A stretch of DNA of 64,000 bases from Leptidea sinapis (GCF_905404315.1 NC_066269.1:2976001-3040000), one strand, 5' to 3'. Positions 45,501 through 54,360 are shown, numbered from the stretch's first letter. Numbers and translations are program-made. The notes: generated from the sequence alone by a model not told the origin.

Positions 45501-48500
45501 ATAAAATGCACCACATTAACACGTTGTTCACGTTCCAGTTAATACCAAATCTTTCCTGACCAGTCAACTGTGAAGTGTAAGGTGACATGTTTTACACGAC
45601 ATGTCTTGTCACTTTCTCATAAAAACCTATAACCAAGACTTCTTTCCTCACCTGTTTAGTTCCACATCCCTTAAGTGGCAGCTCTAACTTGTACGACGTA
45701 GCTCCTTTGCCCACGACCTGGCAAGCCGAGTTCCTGTCGAAATCCGCGTACGCGATCCCATAGAACTTCTCTTTGAACTTAAGCTCCATCTGCACAAACA
45801 TAAAGTTGCTCATACAAATTTAATTGTTACCAAAATTTATGGACGATGCGGGGCTTGAACCCACGCATCTCGGGTTCAGGTCCGAGCGCTCTTATCAACT
45901 GAACCAACCATCCAAGTGACGCATCGACCGTAAATCTTGGTATGTCTTTGTTCAACTCTCAGGTTGTGGCAATAATTGAATATTAGGAAGTTGACTTGTG
46001 ATGTCGCTCTTTAAAATCTAAACAGTTAATGAGGTCCAATAATTGTAGTATGAATTAAATTTGTATATTTAATCCCAAAAGTGAGGGATATCACTTAAAC
46101 AAACTAATAAGTTGCTTTAGAACCACCACCAAATATTTTGTACTATTTTGTGGCAATTTGGCCAAATGTCAAGTACCAGCGAATTTGTTTTTGTTATATT
46201 ATAATTGCGAAATATTTATTGTTTTTAGTAGAAAACCGTCATCAATATAATATCATATGCAATTATATCTTGTCAAGAAAGAGAAAATTATTAGGTCAAC
46301 ATCAAATTTTTCGAAATTGTAAAAGTTGTGTTTTTCATCAACTTTTTGAAGTACTGTCTCTTACGCTTACTGTTGTTTTTAAAATATTATTTGTGCATGC
46401 TCATAATATTACGTAACCATCGTTGCCATATTCGGTGTACGGAACCGTGAGTCAAACTCTGAGCCTTATTCTGCTGATAACAAACTTACTTGCATGGATC
46501 CGGCAGCACAATTGAGCGACGCCCTCGTTCTATTTAAAAATATCACAGGACTTAAATCGTCTAGCTTCGTAACCTGAAACAAATACATATGAAGGTCGTA
46601 AATGAAAGAATTAAAATTCATGTATAACTACTACAATTAGGGTCCAAAGCTAAGTGTTTAACTTGGTCCTATTGTCTAGGAAATCATAATCTGTTAGTTC
46701 AAATAGGATATTTGCATTGCAGAATTGCAGAATTATTGTAGATTTACGTAATGATAAAATGCTTCTAAAGACGACTGACTTTTATATTTATTTGCACTTC
46801 TAAAATAGCGATGCGAGAATTTTTTTTTCTCTAATTCCTGCCAAATTTTCAATTTCCCAAAAAATATTTATTTCTGTTATAGCGTTTCAGTAACTATCTA
46901 TATATCTATGATGGAGTTTATTATAGAAATGTATACATATCCCATAACATAACATAATGACTCATTTTGTGGAGACGAGTCGTACGCAACACAAGATTAT
47001 GTTTTTGTCTGGTGTTTATATAGTATGTGTCGCTCCATTTACAGAAGGTGTGTTAATATTTTTGTGGACATATAACAGGTTTTCGTATATATATTGTTAT
47101 GTAACAGTTAGTATTTCTATTTCTTTGAATTTATCTCTTATTCTCGGGGTCCAAGTTTATATATAGCTCTTACAGCCCTATTTTGTAAAATAAAGTTCTT
47201 TCTAATCTCTGCCGAGTTTTCACAGAGAAGAATTGCATACGACATTACGCTGTGAAAACAGCTTAAATAAGAATTTCTAATCATATACACATCAGTAAGT
47301 TATCTAATGCTTCGAACCGAATTTTGCTATTTTTTTCTATTTGCAGTTTTGAGTCCAACCTTATACCTAAGAATTCAGTCATCTCTATAGGATGCAATTA
47401 AGCTCCATTGAGTTGTTACATAGGTGGCTACTCTTTTTAACATTTGCACTAGAAACTTAATTAACTTTCGTTTGCTCATCATAAAGAAGTAGTTTGTTGA
47501 GATTAAACCAATGAACAAAACTGGAGAATGCATCATAATTAACCTTAATTGTTAATTGATTCTAAATGTCAGAGGAGAATTATCATCGGCAAACAATATT
47601 ATATTATGATTGTCCTTTATAAAGTAAGGTAAGTCATTGATATATACTATAAACAAAATCGACCCGAGAATTGAACCCTGTGGGATGCCCATTACAATTG
47701 GAGATATTTTATTGTTAGCTACTGAATTTTGACCTTCTGAATTTTTGTTGTGTTTGTGTTATTCGATGTTATTGCAAAATTGTCAAATTTATTTGGATCC
47801 TGTATTTCTGGGTAGTCCTAAAGCTGATTCAGCATCAATGATCCAATGACCTAACAGTAATTAGTGTCGGCATTAATTCCCACGTGTGATGCACCGCGGT
47901 ATATTAACAGCGGGTGTAATTGCAAGTAAATTATAACTGATGTTGGTTCCACTCCGGCGCTGTCGCTATAAATCTGTTCGGCTAATTATTTGCCCGCGGT
48001 TATCTCTATTGTGAACGCGTTTCCTTTGTCACATGATACGATATTGACTCCAATCAGTATTACTCACCACCAGCGTTTTCAGCGTTATTAAATACTAGCT
48101 GACCCGGCAAACGGTGTTTTGCCATATAAATTGTATTGATCTTTTCCTTGCTAGTTGATAAGAGATGGCGTTAGTTGTATTCATTAGTAACAATCACACT
48201 TCTTTTATATTTTGTATAATTCACACTATAGTTTTTTTTTATAAATTATAGCCTATTTGTTATTCTGGTGTGTAAGCTATATTATTGTAAAGTTTCATCA
48301 AAATCTATTCAGTAGATTTTGCGTTACAGAAGTTCAAACATAAATCCAGACATACAAACTTTCACATTTATAATATTAGTAGGATTTAACCGAATTGGGA
48401 CAGGAGGTAGTCTTTCCTGATGTATGGGAAATCCGGACCAGAGGTGAGAAGGGCTTTTATCTATATTTTGTTGACATCCTTTAAATAAAGACAATGTGAT

Positions 48501-51500
48501 GTGTTAGGCTCTCTAAGTGTTAAGCTAAGTATTGCGAAAAAAATTAAAAAAAAAATTAGGCCAGTTGACATGACCTTTAAGTAAGCCGTCACATTTTTTA
48601 TAAAGAGTTTAATAGTTTTTTCGATACCGTTTAATTGATTACGTTGGTTATTATTATATAGTTTATACTATAATATAGACCTTTAACCTATAGGTTAAAG
48701 GTCACATGAAGTAAATTTTGTACGTGAATCGTATTATCTACAAATCATAATATAAAGTTCGCATGCAAATGGAAACGCGCACATATAGAGCGCAGTTTAT
48801 TCGCAATAGTTGCATTGAGCGGTATGTTAGTAGTTTGTAGTGAATGTGGCCCTTCAATAATGTAGACCGTGACTACGGAAGATCATAGACGGAGCTTTAA
48901 TTTTTTTAGATAGATATGTCATCGTGAAGTAACTAGATGTCAATTAATTGAATTAAATTGGTTCATTTTATATTTTGATATAGAAAATGAGACACAAGTT
49001 GAGGTCTTTGAAACATCTAAAACAAATTACGTACTGTTAAATATTATAGTATTTTGTAATTTTGATACCGTCGGTAACCACTTTCTAAATACCTGTCACC
49101 ATTGAATTATAACTATTATTACGTGTGTAGAAACATAATGGGTAATGAATAAATAGCAGATTTTGGGAATATTGCAGAAATCGTTCCGAAAATATCAGAA
49201 TGATAACTAAAAAAAAATTTGGTCAAATGATTTTTTATACTAACTAAATCAAATTATATGCGATTTTATACAGAGCGGCATATAATTCTAAAATTTAAAA
49301 TAAATAATTTAAATTTTCAAACAAAGAAATTATATATTTAGGAAACAAAATTTTAATCACCCTTACGTGGACGTATAAGACGGCACGAAGTAGGTATACG
49401 CAGCTACTAGATTTCTTACAGGATGTTTCGAAATAATATTATGGAAAATTTATTTGTGTAGGTAAATTATGTATTTTTGTTTTGAATATTTTTATAAGTA
49501 AGTTATTTTTTTAATGTCGCTATTTTAGCGCCACGCTATATAACTTTTAAGATTATCGTCGGTGGGTTAATACGTACAACTGTTGACCCTCACCGCAATC
49601 AAAGTCAAATAAACTTTATTAAATTAGGCTTAAATTAAGCGTTTTTGAATCGTCACTATAAATATTTCTTTTAAATTACTGAATCTAGCATATGTTCGGA
49701 AAAAGTTGAGCTCGTGAGAAGAACATACAACAAACTCAACGGCCACTCTTTCCAATCAATAGAGTATTTTACAATGGCTGTAATATACAAATCAAATCAG
49801 TTTTTAAGTTGCTGCATCCAATGTATGAGTCGTGTTTAAATAATATAAATTATTTCATAAAAAGTAATAAAGAATTAACTGTATAAATGTAAATTATCGT
49901 ATATTGGATGCATCAACCTTTAGAGCTTGAACTTATTGCTTGTGTAAGGATGCTTCGTGAAAATAATGATCGTTATTACTGTCATAATTAGTCATTGCAT
50001 CAACACATGCAATGATTGAAGTGGAAACACAGCTCGACTGACAGATGGCCGTTGAGGCAGTCCTCGAATGGCGACCACGTAACAGAAGACGCAGTTTTGG
50101 AGCCCAGAAGATGAACCGACGATCTAGTCAAGATCATGTGTCTATATTTATATTTTGTAGCTCTTCCTATATTGTTCAGTTCTTTAAGCCTAATTATTGA
50201 ATAAAGTTTATTCGACTTTAACTTTGGTGCTATAAGAGAGTATAAGACGCGGCTATCACATTACATACAAATATGTTTGACCTCCTCATCCATAAAAAAA
50301 TATATTTAAAAGGTATTTGTATTATGTCTACACAAACGTCATCTTTCAAACTAAAACAGACTAGATCAGTGTTTCCCAACCTTTTTAAGGCTATGCCCCA
50401 CCTTAACTTTTCTAATAATTGTATGCCCCCCTATACATCATTTTTAAACTTTAAAAATTGTTTTTTTTTCCTAAAGAAATTTAAATGATAAGTCTTAGGA
50501 AGAAATCACTATAAAATTGTTATAAATCGTAAGTAAATTTCAAAACATATAATGAAAAACTGAAATTCAAAAATATTTTAATATTGATTTTTCTATATTC
50601 ATTTAGTATGTACGAGACTTACGCTTGATTCTTGCTGCACAGAGATTTTGTATTAGGTTTCAATTTACTTAGGTTTAATCTCAAGACTCCGCGTTGTGTT
50701 ATATCAAGCCGATTTTTTTTATCAGTGAATCATTTACAGCACTAAATCCACATTCAGCTAAATATGAAGATGAAAACGGTAATCAAAGTTTTCTTGCAAC
50801 ATTCTTGGAATTCACTTTTTTTTTTAATTTGTCACCGATATCTAGCATTGCATTTAAATAACCCAAAGCGAAAGGGTTAAAGTCGTGTGGAGTCCATTTT
50901 TAAATTGCCCCACTTAGCTATCAAATTACCCCCCTGTGGGAAACACTGCACTAGATCAAAGCAATGCTCTATCTATTTATCAATATATCTGCATAACAAA
51001 CCATGTTACAGACAAACTGCTCGTTAAGACAAAGTGAATAATTTCCGTCGCGATCTGATAACAGATATATTGAATGGAATTATATTTCAATGTTTCGAGT
51101 TTACTATGCTTGGGCCACGAGTTATTGGTTTATATGGGACCATAACATATTATTATATCTATACTTGGGAATTTTTCCAGTTAATCTTTCTTGATCTTAA
51201 AGACCGACTTATTTATAATTTGCGTTTGAACATTTCATTTATGGTAAGGCACAATATATAAACTCACGGGTTTTCATAAGGCAAATGATAACCGCTTATA
51301 ATCTCACCAGTGCGAGGCTCCTTTGCACAGGATGCCGGCTAGATTATGGGTACCACAACGGCGCCGATTTTTGCCGTGAAGCAGTAATGTGTAAGCATTA
51401 CTTTGTTTCGGTCTGAAGGGCGCCGTAGCTGTAAAATTACTGGGCAAAGGAGACTTAACATCTTATGTCTCAAGGTGACGAGCGCAATTGTAGTGCCGCT

Positions 51501-52024
51501 CAGAATTTTAGGGCTTTTCAAGAATTGTGCGTGGCACTGCATTGTAATGGGCAGGGCGTATCAATTACCATCAGCTGAACGTCCTGCTCGTCTTGTCCCG
51601 TATTTTCTTAAAAAAAATCTCTTGTGCATTCGAATCTTTGACAGTCACGTCATCTCCGATCTGTTTGATAGTTTGGTGTTGGATGAGAAATGTGAGTTCT
51701 CTCTGCATCTTCTACTGCATATGCATTATATGTGATATAAAATAGGCATGACAAACGTGAACTTCGTACACTTTTGTATAAAAATATTTTTTTGAAAAAG
51801 TAATAAATGAACTACTTCCTACCAGGAGATCATGACCCATGCTCAATGCACAACTTCATGATCTGTCGTTGGTTGTTGACATAAACCCTCACCTTTCCAT
51901 CTAGAATAGTTTGTTCAGGCAGTCCGTCGCCCTGGTATTCGATATTATTCGCTTGTGATCCGTAGTTCGACTGCGCATGCGCAACTGACACTGCAATCGC
52001 TAGAAGACACCACCTTAACGCCAT
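27428..52024 (-). CDS. Type I membrane protein with ZP-N-like domain, 863 residues
   Basis: Seventeen coding exons in transcription order: 51893-52024, 46490-46573, 45652-45789, 45064-45200, 43330-43535, 41765-41926, 39996-40155, 37524-37677, 36876-36986, 35453-35562, 34896-35170, 33327-33544, 32959-33183, 31632-31777, 30134-30265, 28289-28416 and 27428-27501. All phases agree and the total is 2592 nt, exactly 864 codons. Layout: signal peptide 1-18; a four-cysteine module at 45-164 (Cys66, 95, 114, 148), as in ZP-N domains; membrane span about 180-206; cytoplasmic tail 207-863 with proline-rich, acidic and Arg/Ser stretches. No ZP-C domain or cleavage region is seen before the membrane, which is unusual. 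ZP-domain proteins of insects act at the apical surface of epithelia and in cuticle; that role here is inference. The donor at 32958 (gttaaa) is weak. The gene is convergent with the 6244-22598 gene. Confidence 0.85.
27541..27879. mobile_element. MITE with 'ctgggtt' inverted ends
   Basis: Left 'gctgggtttcaccaactaac' and right, complemented, 'gtctgggttgcatcatatta' with further pairing of 'cttaagc' and 'taactaac'-type blocks inside. About 339 bp, no coding. This terminal form is common in Lepidoptera. It lies in the intron between 27501 and 28289. Confidence 0.5.
28972..29172 (-). repeat. Short-TIR repeat, family F (longest copy)
   Basis: The fullest copy, 200 bp, with 'tctagatagactgcgacggc' at one end and 'gcaacaggctctatcgagac' at the other. 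Compare 17816-17972 and 26503-26632. Confidence 0.6.
29345..29535 (+). repeat. LINE 3'-tail with TTTGATTTGATT end
   Basis: Contains 'gccaatgagtttcttgcttc', 'agctcaaccctttacgaag' and 'cgtgacctacgtggataaac', then repeats of TGATT. It resembles the 3' tails of Jockey-group LINEs in Lepidoptera. Directly followed by a reverse family A copy. Confidence 0.5.
29527..29818 (-). repeat. 300-bp repeat, family A
   Basis: Full-length apart from the tail: 'cagctgatagtaattgatac' through 'caattgcgctcgtcaccttg' to 'aaaggaacctcccactgg'. A short tail-only scrap lies just upstream at 29258-29293. Confidence 0.8.
30590..30900 (-). repeat. Repeat family D
   Basis: Pairs with 60785-61045 over 'taaggcttaccaactacata', 'tatctaaattaaaggt', 'cacaacgttact' and 'actatatttaagct'. 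The second copy begins with a TTTA-repeat run, so this is likely a LINE 3' UTR in reverse. Confidence 0.5.
30917..31230 (-). repeat. 300-bp repeat, family A
   Basis: Full copy with its tail: 'ttttttatgaaaataaggga' to 'aaaggagcctcccactggg'. A useful reference for the family because it has few deletions. Confidence 0.85.
31372..31560 (+). repeat. LINE 3'-tail repeat, family B
   Basis: Has 'catttgtgtggtaaagatta', 'gcccattcttctcaggtct' and 'gaataaaaatatttgaattt'. It is internally deleted relative to 32275-32635. Lies between exons 31632 and 30265. Confidence 0.7.
31876..32145 (+). mobile_element. Helitron (Lep1-like), nonautonomous
   Basis: Ends 'gtttgctgggtcagctag' then T. Shares its interior with 25365-25684, including 'catctatttttcatccccc' and 'tttgtatcgcgattttaata'. 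Lies in the intron between 31777 and 32959. Confidence 0.65.
32275..32635 (+). repeat. LINE 3' end, family B (long copy)
   Basis: The longest copy here. Before the tail, remnants of the coding end can be read ('tgtggtaaaggttactataa', then 'gataccactgattgggaaga'), as in 39595-39960 where the frame ends DTTDWERS. This ties the family to a LINE rather than a SINE. Confidence 0.7.
32745..32890 (-). repeat. tRNA-derived SINE fragment
   Basis: 'gggattggaaccggggacc' at about 32858 is a reversed RNA polymerase III B box (GGTTCCAATCC). It is followed by the usual partner sequence 'aaatgtttgcacctacc' and preceded by 'aacattcataatcatcat'. Only the B-box half is recognisable. Confidence 0.5.
34214..34575. 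repeat. Possible retroelement 3' fragment with GAAGAA tail
   Basis: GC-richer than its surroundings and ends in 'aaaaagaagaagaaat', like a LINE tail. Open for 122 codons on the minus strand, but with no recognised motif. No second copy in the window. Lies in the intron 33545-34895. A 30-bp CR1 scrap (agaggaattacaagagcg) sits just before it at 34097. Confidence 0.3.
35840..35930. repeat. Repeat shared with 42010-42215
   Basis: 'aatactggcagcatttccac' with flanking 'gcgtaccaa' recurs as 'aatactggcagcatttccgc' at 42050. The second copy is longer and continues through 'agtagccctattgaggcatg', so this one is truncated; it is likely a LINE scrap. Confidence 0.4.
35949..35998. repeat. Perfect 23-bp inverted repeat, 4-nt loop
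   Basis: 'cttttactttgtgaacggtctag', split here as cttttactttgtgaacggtc + tag, is followed by AGTA and its exact reverse complement. Both sides lie in an intron of the minus-strand gene. No mismatch in 46 bp of arms. Confidence 0.8.
36060..36327 (+). repeat. 300-bp repeat, family A (5'-shortened)
   Basis: Starts within the family near 'ggaaacagcgcctatttctg' and ends 'ctcatcccttattgtcatta' followed by A-rich tail. The open frame at 36048-36272 is inside the repeat. Confidence 0.75.
36385..36580 (-). mobile_element. CR1-type LINE 3' scrap
   Basis: 'cagaattgcacgagcgttgc' and 'gacgtttgaattcggtgac' then 'aggaatcaagttaaacagct' match 210-470 of the first element. Strongly decayed. Other scraps: 20818-20890 and 52190-52270. 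Confidence 0.55.
37925..38880 (-). mobile_element. RTE/L1-type LINE reverse transcriptase fragment
   Basis: Three frame blocks in order on the minus strand. 38665-38865 has QRGVKQGDSMSPKLFNSVLQ (RT motif). 38053-38568 has the region after the active site, including TYGCQTWALNKHQAKRLKVT. 37926-38141 has WNWAGHISRASNERWS and RRRGRPGTRWRDYL. The YADD region between the first two is broken. It lies in the intron 37678-39995, in the same orientation as the host gene. Confidence 0.8.
39595..39960 (+). repeat. LINE 3' end, family B
   Basis: Coding remnant then tail: 'tgtggtaaaggttaatataa', 'accacagattgggaacggag', 'cattcttctcaggtctcagg', then 'tacaaatatttgaatttga'. It ends 35 bp before the exon at 39996. 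Confidence 0.7.
40715..40910 (-). mobile_element. CR1-type LINE 3' scrap
   Basis: 'aggaatcacaggactgttgc' and 'atccatgtcgtatggac' then 'ggaagaaattttctagaaaa' match the 3' region of the first element, on the same strand. Frames are lost. Confidence 0.55.
40995..41480 (-). mobile_element. R1/I-type LINE C-terminal remnant
   Basis: 161-codon frame beginning LTGHTSLNKHLITSG, then KCSGCLASDEKVTHVIL, the Cys/His motif and surroundings that end R1- and I-type LINE proteins after the RNase H region, then NVLNFWNFAGW. The last 80 residues of the frame are outside homology. The element's 5' part is absent. Confidence 0.65.
42010..42215. repeat. Longer copy of the 35840 repeat
   Basis: See 35840-35930. 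It ends near 'tgatgagtttagcagcccct'. From 42216 to 43329 no further feature is recognised in this intron apart from AT-rich sequence. Confidence 0.4.
43330..43535 (-). CDS. Membrane-spanning exon of the ZP-N-like gene
   Basis: After the linker (PEATGPLPAKAPLAG) comes HILMIICAILFLTLLLLGLG then VSYLCLRRR: a single hydrophobic helix of about 25 residues followed by three arginines, the positive-inside pattern of a type I protein. It ends SIQ plus one base at donor gtatgg. Confidence 0.85.
43738..43958 (+). repeat. 300-bp repeat, family A (deleted)
   Basis: Has 'gatgccggctagattatggg' to 'gctcgtctcatcccttactg' but lacks about 70 bp in the middle. Intronic. Confidence 0.75.
44312..44617 (+). repeat. 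300-bp repeat, family A
   Basis: Nearly full: 'cagtgggaggctcctttgca' to 'cctgctcgtctcgtccctga' with an A-rich end. The minus-strand open frame at 44370-44630 lies wholly within it. Confidence 0.8.
44660..44970 (+). mobile_element. RTE-type LINE 3' end fragment
   Basis: 'gcgaaactgaagtggaaccg', then 'gtcctcgaatggcgaccacg', 'tcgttatggacatctttggg' and GATGATGATCT at the end. Same family as 12578-12740. Confidence 0.7.
45064..46573 (-). CDS. Three exons forming the ZP-N-like module
   Basis: Exons 46490-46573, 45652-45789 and 45064-45200. They carry FLNRTRASLNC (with an NRT glycosylation site), then KFYGIAYADFDRNSACQ, KLELPLKGCGTK, and RVFTNNIVVRFHPGLEM to VITIVCRYPPP. Four cysteines, an early FYG, and a C-terminal beta strand ending in C-R-Y fit a ZP-N fold with 1-4 and 2-3 pairing. 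A proline-rich linker (PPPVVPVPKP) follows directly. A tRNA-like sequence lies between the first two exons listed. Confidence 0.75.
45375..45490 (+). mobile_element. CR1-type LINE scrap, internally deleted
   Basis: 'gaagctgggcgtcataagta' (the KLGVI segment) joined directly to 'gtgatcacttaacatcgagt', the 3' end, with everything between deleted. Confidence 0.5.
45841..45913 (-). tRNA. tRNA-like sequence, likely pseudogene or SINE head
   Basis: On the minus strand the 73 nt fold as a cloverleaf: 7-bp acceptor (ggatggt/atcgtcc), D stem gttc/gagc, anticodon stem ctcgg/ccgag, T stem gtggg/cccgc with loop ttcaagc. The B box gggttcaagcc is good. The anticodon loop is ACCTGAAC, 8 nt instead of 7, and lacks a clean U33. 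If one C is an insertion it could read CTG (Gln). No CCA is encoded, as expected for a nuclear gene. It lies 51 bp from an exon border inside an intron. Confidence 0.5.
46960..47700 (-). mobile_element. CR1/Jockey-group LINE reverse transcriptase remnant
   Basis: On the minus strand 47560-47690 reads GIPQGSILGSILFIVYINDL, then an FADDN active site. Further on, 47160-47230 reads AEIRKNFILQNRAVRAIYKL, and near 46960-47100 there is LYVHKNINT-type sequence. The fragments keep protein order, but frames are broken and the middle is missing. Intronic, same strand as the host. Confidence 0.65.
48095..48384 (-). mobile_element. Helitron (Lep1-like), nonautonomous
   Basis: Reverse-strand copy: plus strand shows 'ctagctgacccggcaaacgg' at the 3' end and 'ttataatattagtagga' at the 5' end, the TCCTACTAATATTATAA start. 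Same class as 54843-56747. Confidence 0.75.
48385..49590. other. AT-rich intron sequence, nothing recognised
   Basis: Part of the 5.3-kb intron 46574-51892. No repeats or frames recognised. GC-richer patches near 48770-48880 are unmatched. Confidence 0.45.
49598..49975 (-). repeat. LINE 3'-tail repeat, family C
   Basis: Reverse of a tail ending 'taataaagtttatttgactt' in sense orientation. It includes 'gagctcgtgagaagaacata', 'caacggccactctttccaat' and 'aaggatgcttcgtgaaaata'. The uninterrupted reference copy for the nested one at 54322-56820. Confidence 0.7.
50030..50135 (+). mobile_element. RTE-type LINE 3' scrap
   Basis: 'gcagtcctcgaatggcgacc' then 'gacgatctagtcaagatca', the same 3' region as 44660-44970, further truncated. 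Confidence 0.6.
50359..50956 (-). mobile_element. hAT element remnant with 8-bp duplication
   Basis: The element is 50367-50948, ending in inverted 'cagtgtttccc'. Flanks are 'gactagat' and 'cactagat', an 8-bp duplication with one change. On the minus strand, near 50620-50760, ECGFSAVNDSLIKK and IQNLCAARIK can be read, matching the C-terminal dimerisation region of ZBED-type hAT transposases, with a frameshift between. It is an internally deleted transposon. Confidence 0.7.
51310..51613 (+). repeat. 300-bp repeat, family A
   Basis: Full copy: 'ccagtgcgaggctcctttgc' to 'cctgctcgtcttgtcccgta' then A-rich. Sits 280 bp from the signal-peptide exon. Open frames on both strands here are inside the repeat. 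Confidence 0.8.
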
Positions 52025-52030
52025 TTTTAT
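51893..52030 (-). CDS. First coding exon: signal peptide
   Basis: Acceptor ttttttccag ends just before 52030, leaving six untranslated bases (ataaaa) and ATG at 52022-52024. Hence a noncoding 5' exon must lie beyond 52030 and was not located. MALRWCLLAIAVSVAHAQ is a clear secretion signal. The exon ends ...EQTILDGK at the strong donor gtgagg. The open frame continues past it to TGA, but that part is intron. Confidence 0.85.
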
Positions 52031-52454
52031 CTGGAAAAAATAATAAAAGCTGTGTTAATATATAAAGACAAGTCTGACTTTTGAACTAGTGCTGTTAGAT
52101 TTATAACAAAAACAAAGAATTAGGCAGTATACAATAGAACCTCTTTATACCGTACCTAAAAAGTGACACGAAAACATTCAAAGGACAAAAGCGTCGGTGG
52201 CGCTCTTGTAGTTCATATGGTATTGCAAGAGTATGTGGGCGGCGATGATTTCTCCTCCTTTTCCATAAAAAAAGTGGTGATTTAAAAGAAAAGGCAATAA
52301 CTATCTTTGAATCTTCTTCTCATAAAACCTCAACCTCAAAAGTGGTGGTAATTGTAAACTTTTGACAGTATTAATTGTCGTTTTACCTAAATGAGATCAG
52401 GCATATTGATTTGATTTTAAAATTTGCAAACAGGAAAATACTATTTAATATTTT

Positions 52455-52545
52455 TTTTGACAATAGGGCACCAGACGAGCATGACGTTCAGATGATGGTA
52501 ATTAATACGCCCTGCCCATAACAAATTAGTGTCGCATTATAAATT
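52455..52545 (-). repeat. 300-bp repeat, family A (3' part only)
   Basis: 'caccagacgagcatgacgtt' to 'acgccctgcccataacaaat', truncated after 90 bp. Upstream, 52100-52450 holds a CR1 scrap (52190-52270) and nothing else recognised. Confidence 0.6.
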
Positions 52546-52974
52546 AATTATTTAGATTATAATATTAAATATAGAGTAAAAAAATCTAGGCATTGTTGCG
52601 TTTTAAATATGCTTTATCTTGGTTATATACGATACTCGGAGTAGAATGTAGATAGTGTTGATGATCAAAACAAACATACATCGAGTTCAACGAACTGTGA
52701 ACATTCAAACGTTTACTCAATCCATACATTTCGGCGATATCCATTGCTTTGGTATTTGACAAGACGTTATAAGTTTCTTGAACTTTGCAGTAAACTTGTT
52801 CCGTAATCTCGGGACAGAATTACAAATTCAATTTCTGGGTATTTTGTGTATCAGATTACATAAATATATTTCAGATTAACCTGTCTGCTTCCTTATTTCT
52901 TTGGCTGCTAAATATAAATCTTTTCAAAAAAGCGGAAAATATCATAACAGCAAAAAGAGCCATGGCGTATCTAA

Positions 52975-53640
52975 GGCCCGGTTTCCACCAAAGCGGAGAG
53001 AAGAGCAGACGAGAGGAGATTAGCCGCGAAGCTGTCAGGCTATTTCTACCAAAGCGGAGAGATGTGAGCTGTGAAAGCTCGAAAGGAAGACGTCATGTTG
53101 TTACAAAAGTTATACATATTTGAATTTGCTTGAGGAAAATTAGAGTTGGATGAAACACAATTAATTCTTCAAATTTAAGCTTTTGACGGAAGATATTATA
53201 AAAAAAACAGACATCAATAACAAATAACGCTACAAGTAAAAATAATGACTATAGTATGTTTACAAGAGTTAATGTAATTTTTTAAGAACATTTTTGGAGC
53301 CTCTTCTATTTTGAGTTAAATAAAAATACTTCGCTAAACTACTTAATTAAGTCGGTTAAAAACACAGAAGGAACGCCTTTTGCATTCAGGATCAGTCAAT
53401 CGAATAAATGACGCTTTTGGATATGCGAGACGCGAGGAAAAAGGCCGCCCGACTACAGACATCTCACATCTCCGCTATGCCGCGCCCCTTGCTCGCTCGC
53501 GGCACACAATCAAAGAAAATAAAACATCTCCTCTTCTCTGCGCTTGATCCATTTCCAACGAAGCTAAGAAGAGAGGAGATGTGGAAATAAAGAAACCTGA
53601 TTGGTTACCAGTATCTCCTCTCCTCTCTCTATTAGAAATT
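52975..53640. repeat. Repeat with recurring purine-rich blocks
   Basis: 'tttccaccaaagcggagaga' recurs as 'tttctaccaaagcggagaga' at 53041 and as a diverged 'tttccaacgaagctaagaag' near 53550. The beginning 'ggcccggtttccaccaaag' has the form of a lepidopteran MITE end, but a matching inverted end was not found. Confidence 0.35.
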
Positions 53641-53821
53641 GCAATTGCAACAAATGTACTTGCCCTTAAAACCAGACTGACAATGAGACGGTCACATTTA
53701 TCTTGGCTAACAGAAAGGTGGACTATAAATCAATCAGATAGTGGAAAGTACTCGTAGGAAAAAGGAGGGTTATAAAAAACCGTGCGCACTGACGATACTC
53801 GTATTATTAGTAGAGCTGAAG

Positions 53822-53980
53822 GAGCAAATTGGGAATGGAGCGACCACCCTCAGGCTATTAAATAATACATTTTATTGTACGATTTTACATTGTAACCATA
53901 AAAAAAAGTAGAAGTAGTTTAGGTAGTTATTGACATAAGTGATATCACATCATATTTTGAAATATTTGAATTTGAAAGGT
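53822..53980 (+). repeat. LINE 3'-tail repeat, family B (deleted)
   Basis: 'tgggaatggagcgaccaccc' to 'catattttgaaatatttgaa', missing most of the middle. Confidence 0.6.
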
Positions 53981-54360
53981 GGGAAGCCTTTACCTTATGA
54001 GGGCCCATGAAAAATAACAATCACTTATTATCCTTTTACCAAGAATTATGCGAAAAAAAAGGGTATTTGGTTACTTAAAATATTTCAACACACGCCGCCA
54101 TAAGCAAGATTTAATACGAGTAATGTCTCTTTCGTGGCACCTCAGGTATCGCGGTCCTCATTAGGGAATATTTTTACTATGAAGTGATATAATTATCTTT
54201 GAATCTTTTATTTATGCTTTTAACACAGAGTTCTTCTTAGAAATTTGATTGCCGTTGTCTTAATATACTTTTTATTAGCTTTACGTTGCATCTTTGCGTA
54301 TTTTTCTAAGGTTTTGTATCGTCACTATGAATATTTCTTTTAAAATACTGAATCTACCAG

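Noticed and set aside
47880..48060. GC-richer stretch as an exon or enhancer
   Set aside because: No open frame with splice sites in phase for the host gene and no repeat match. There is nothing to support a call beyond composition.
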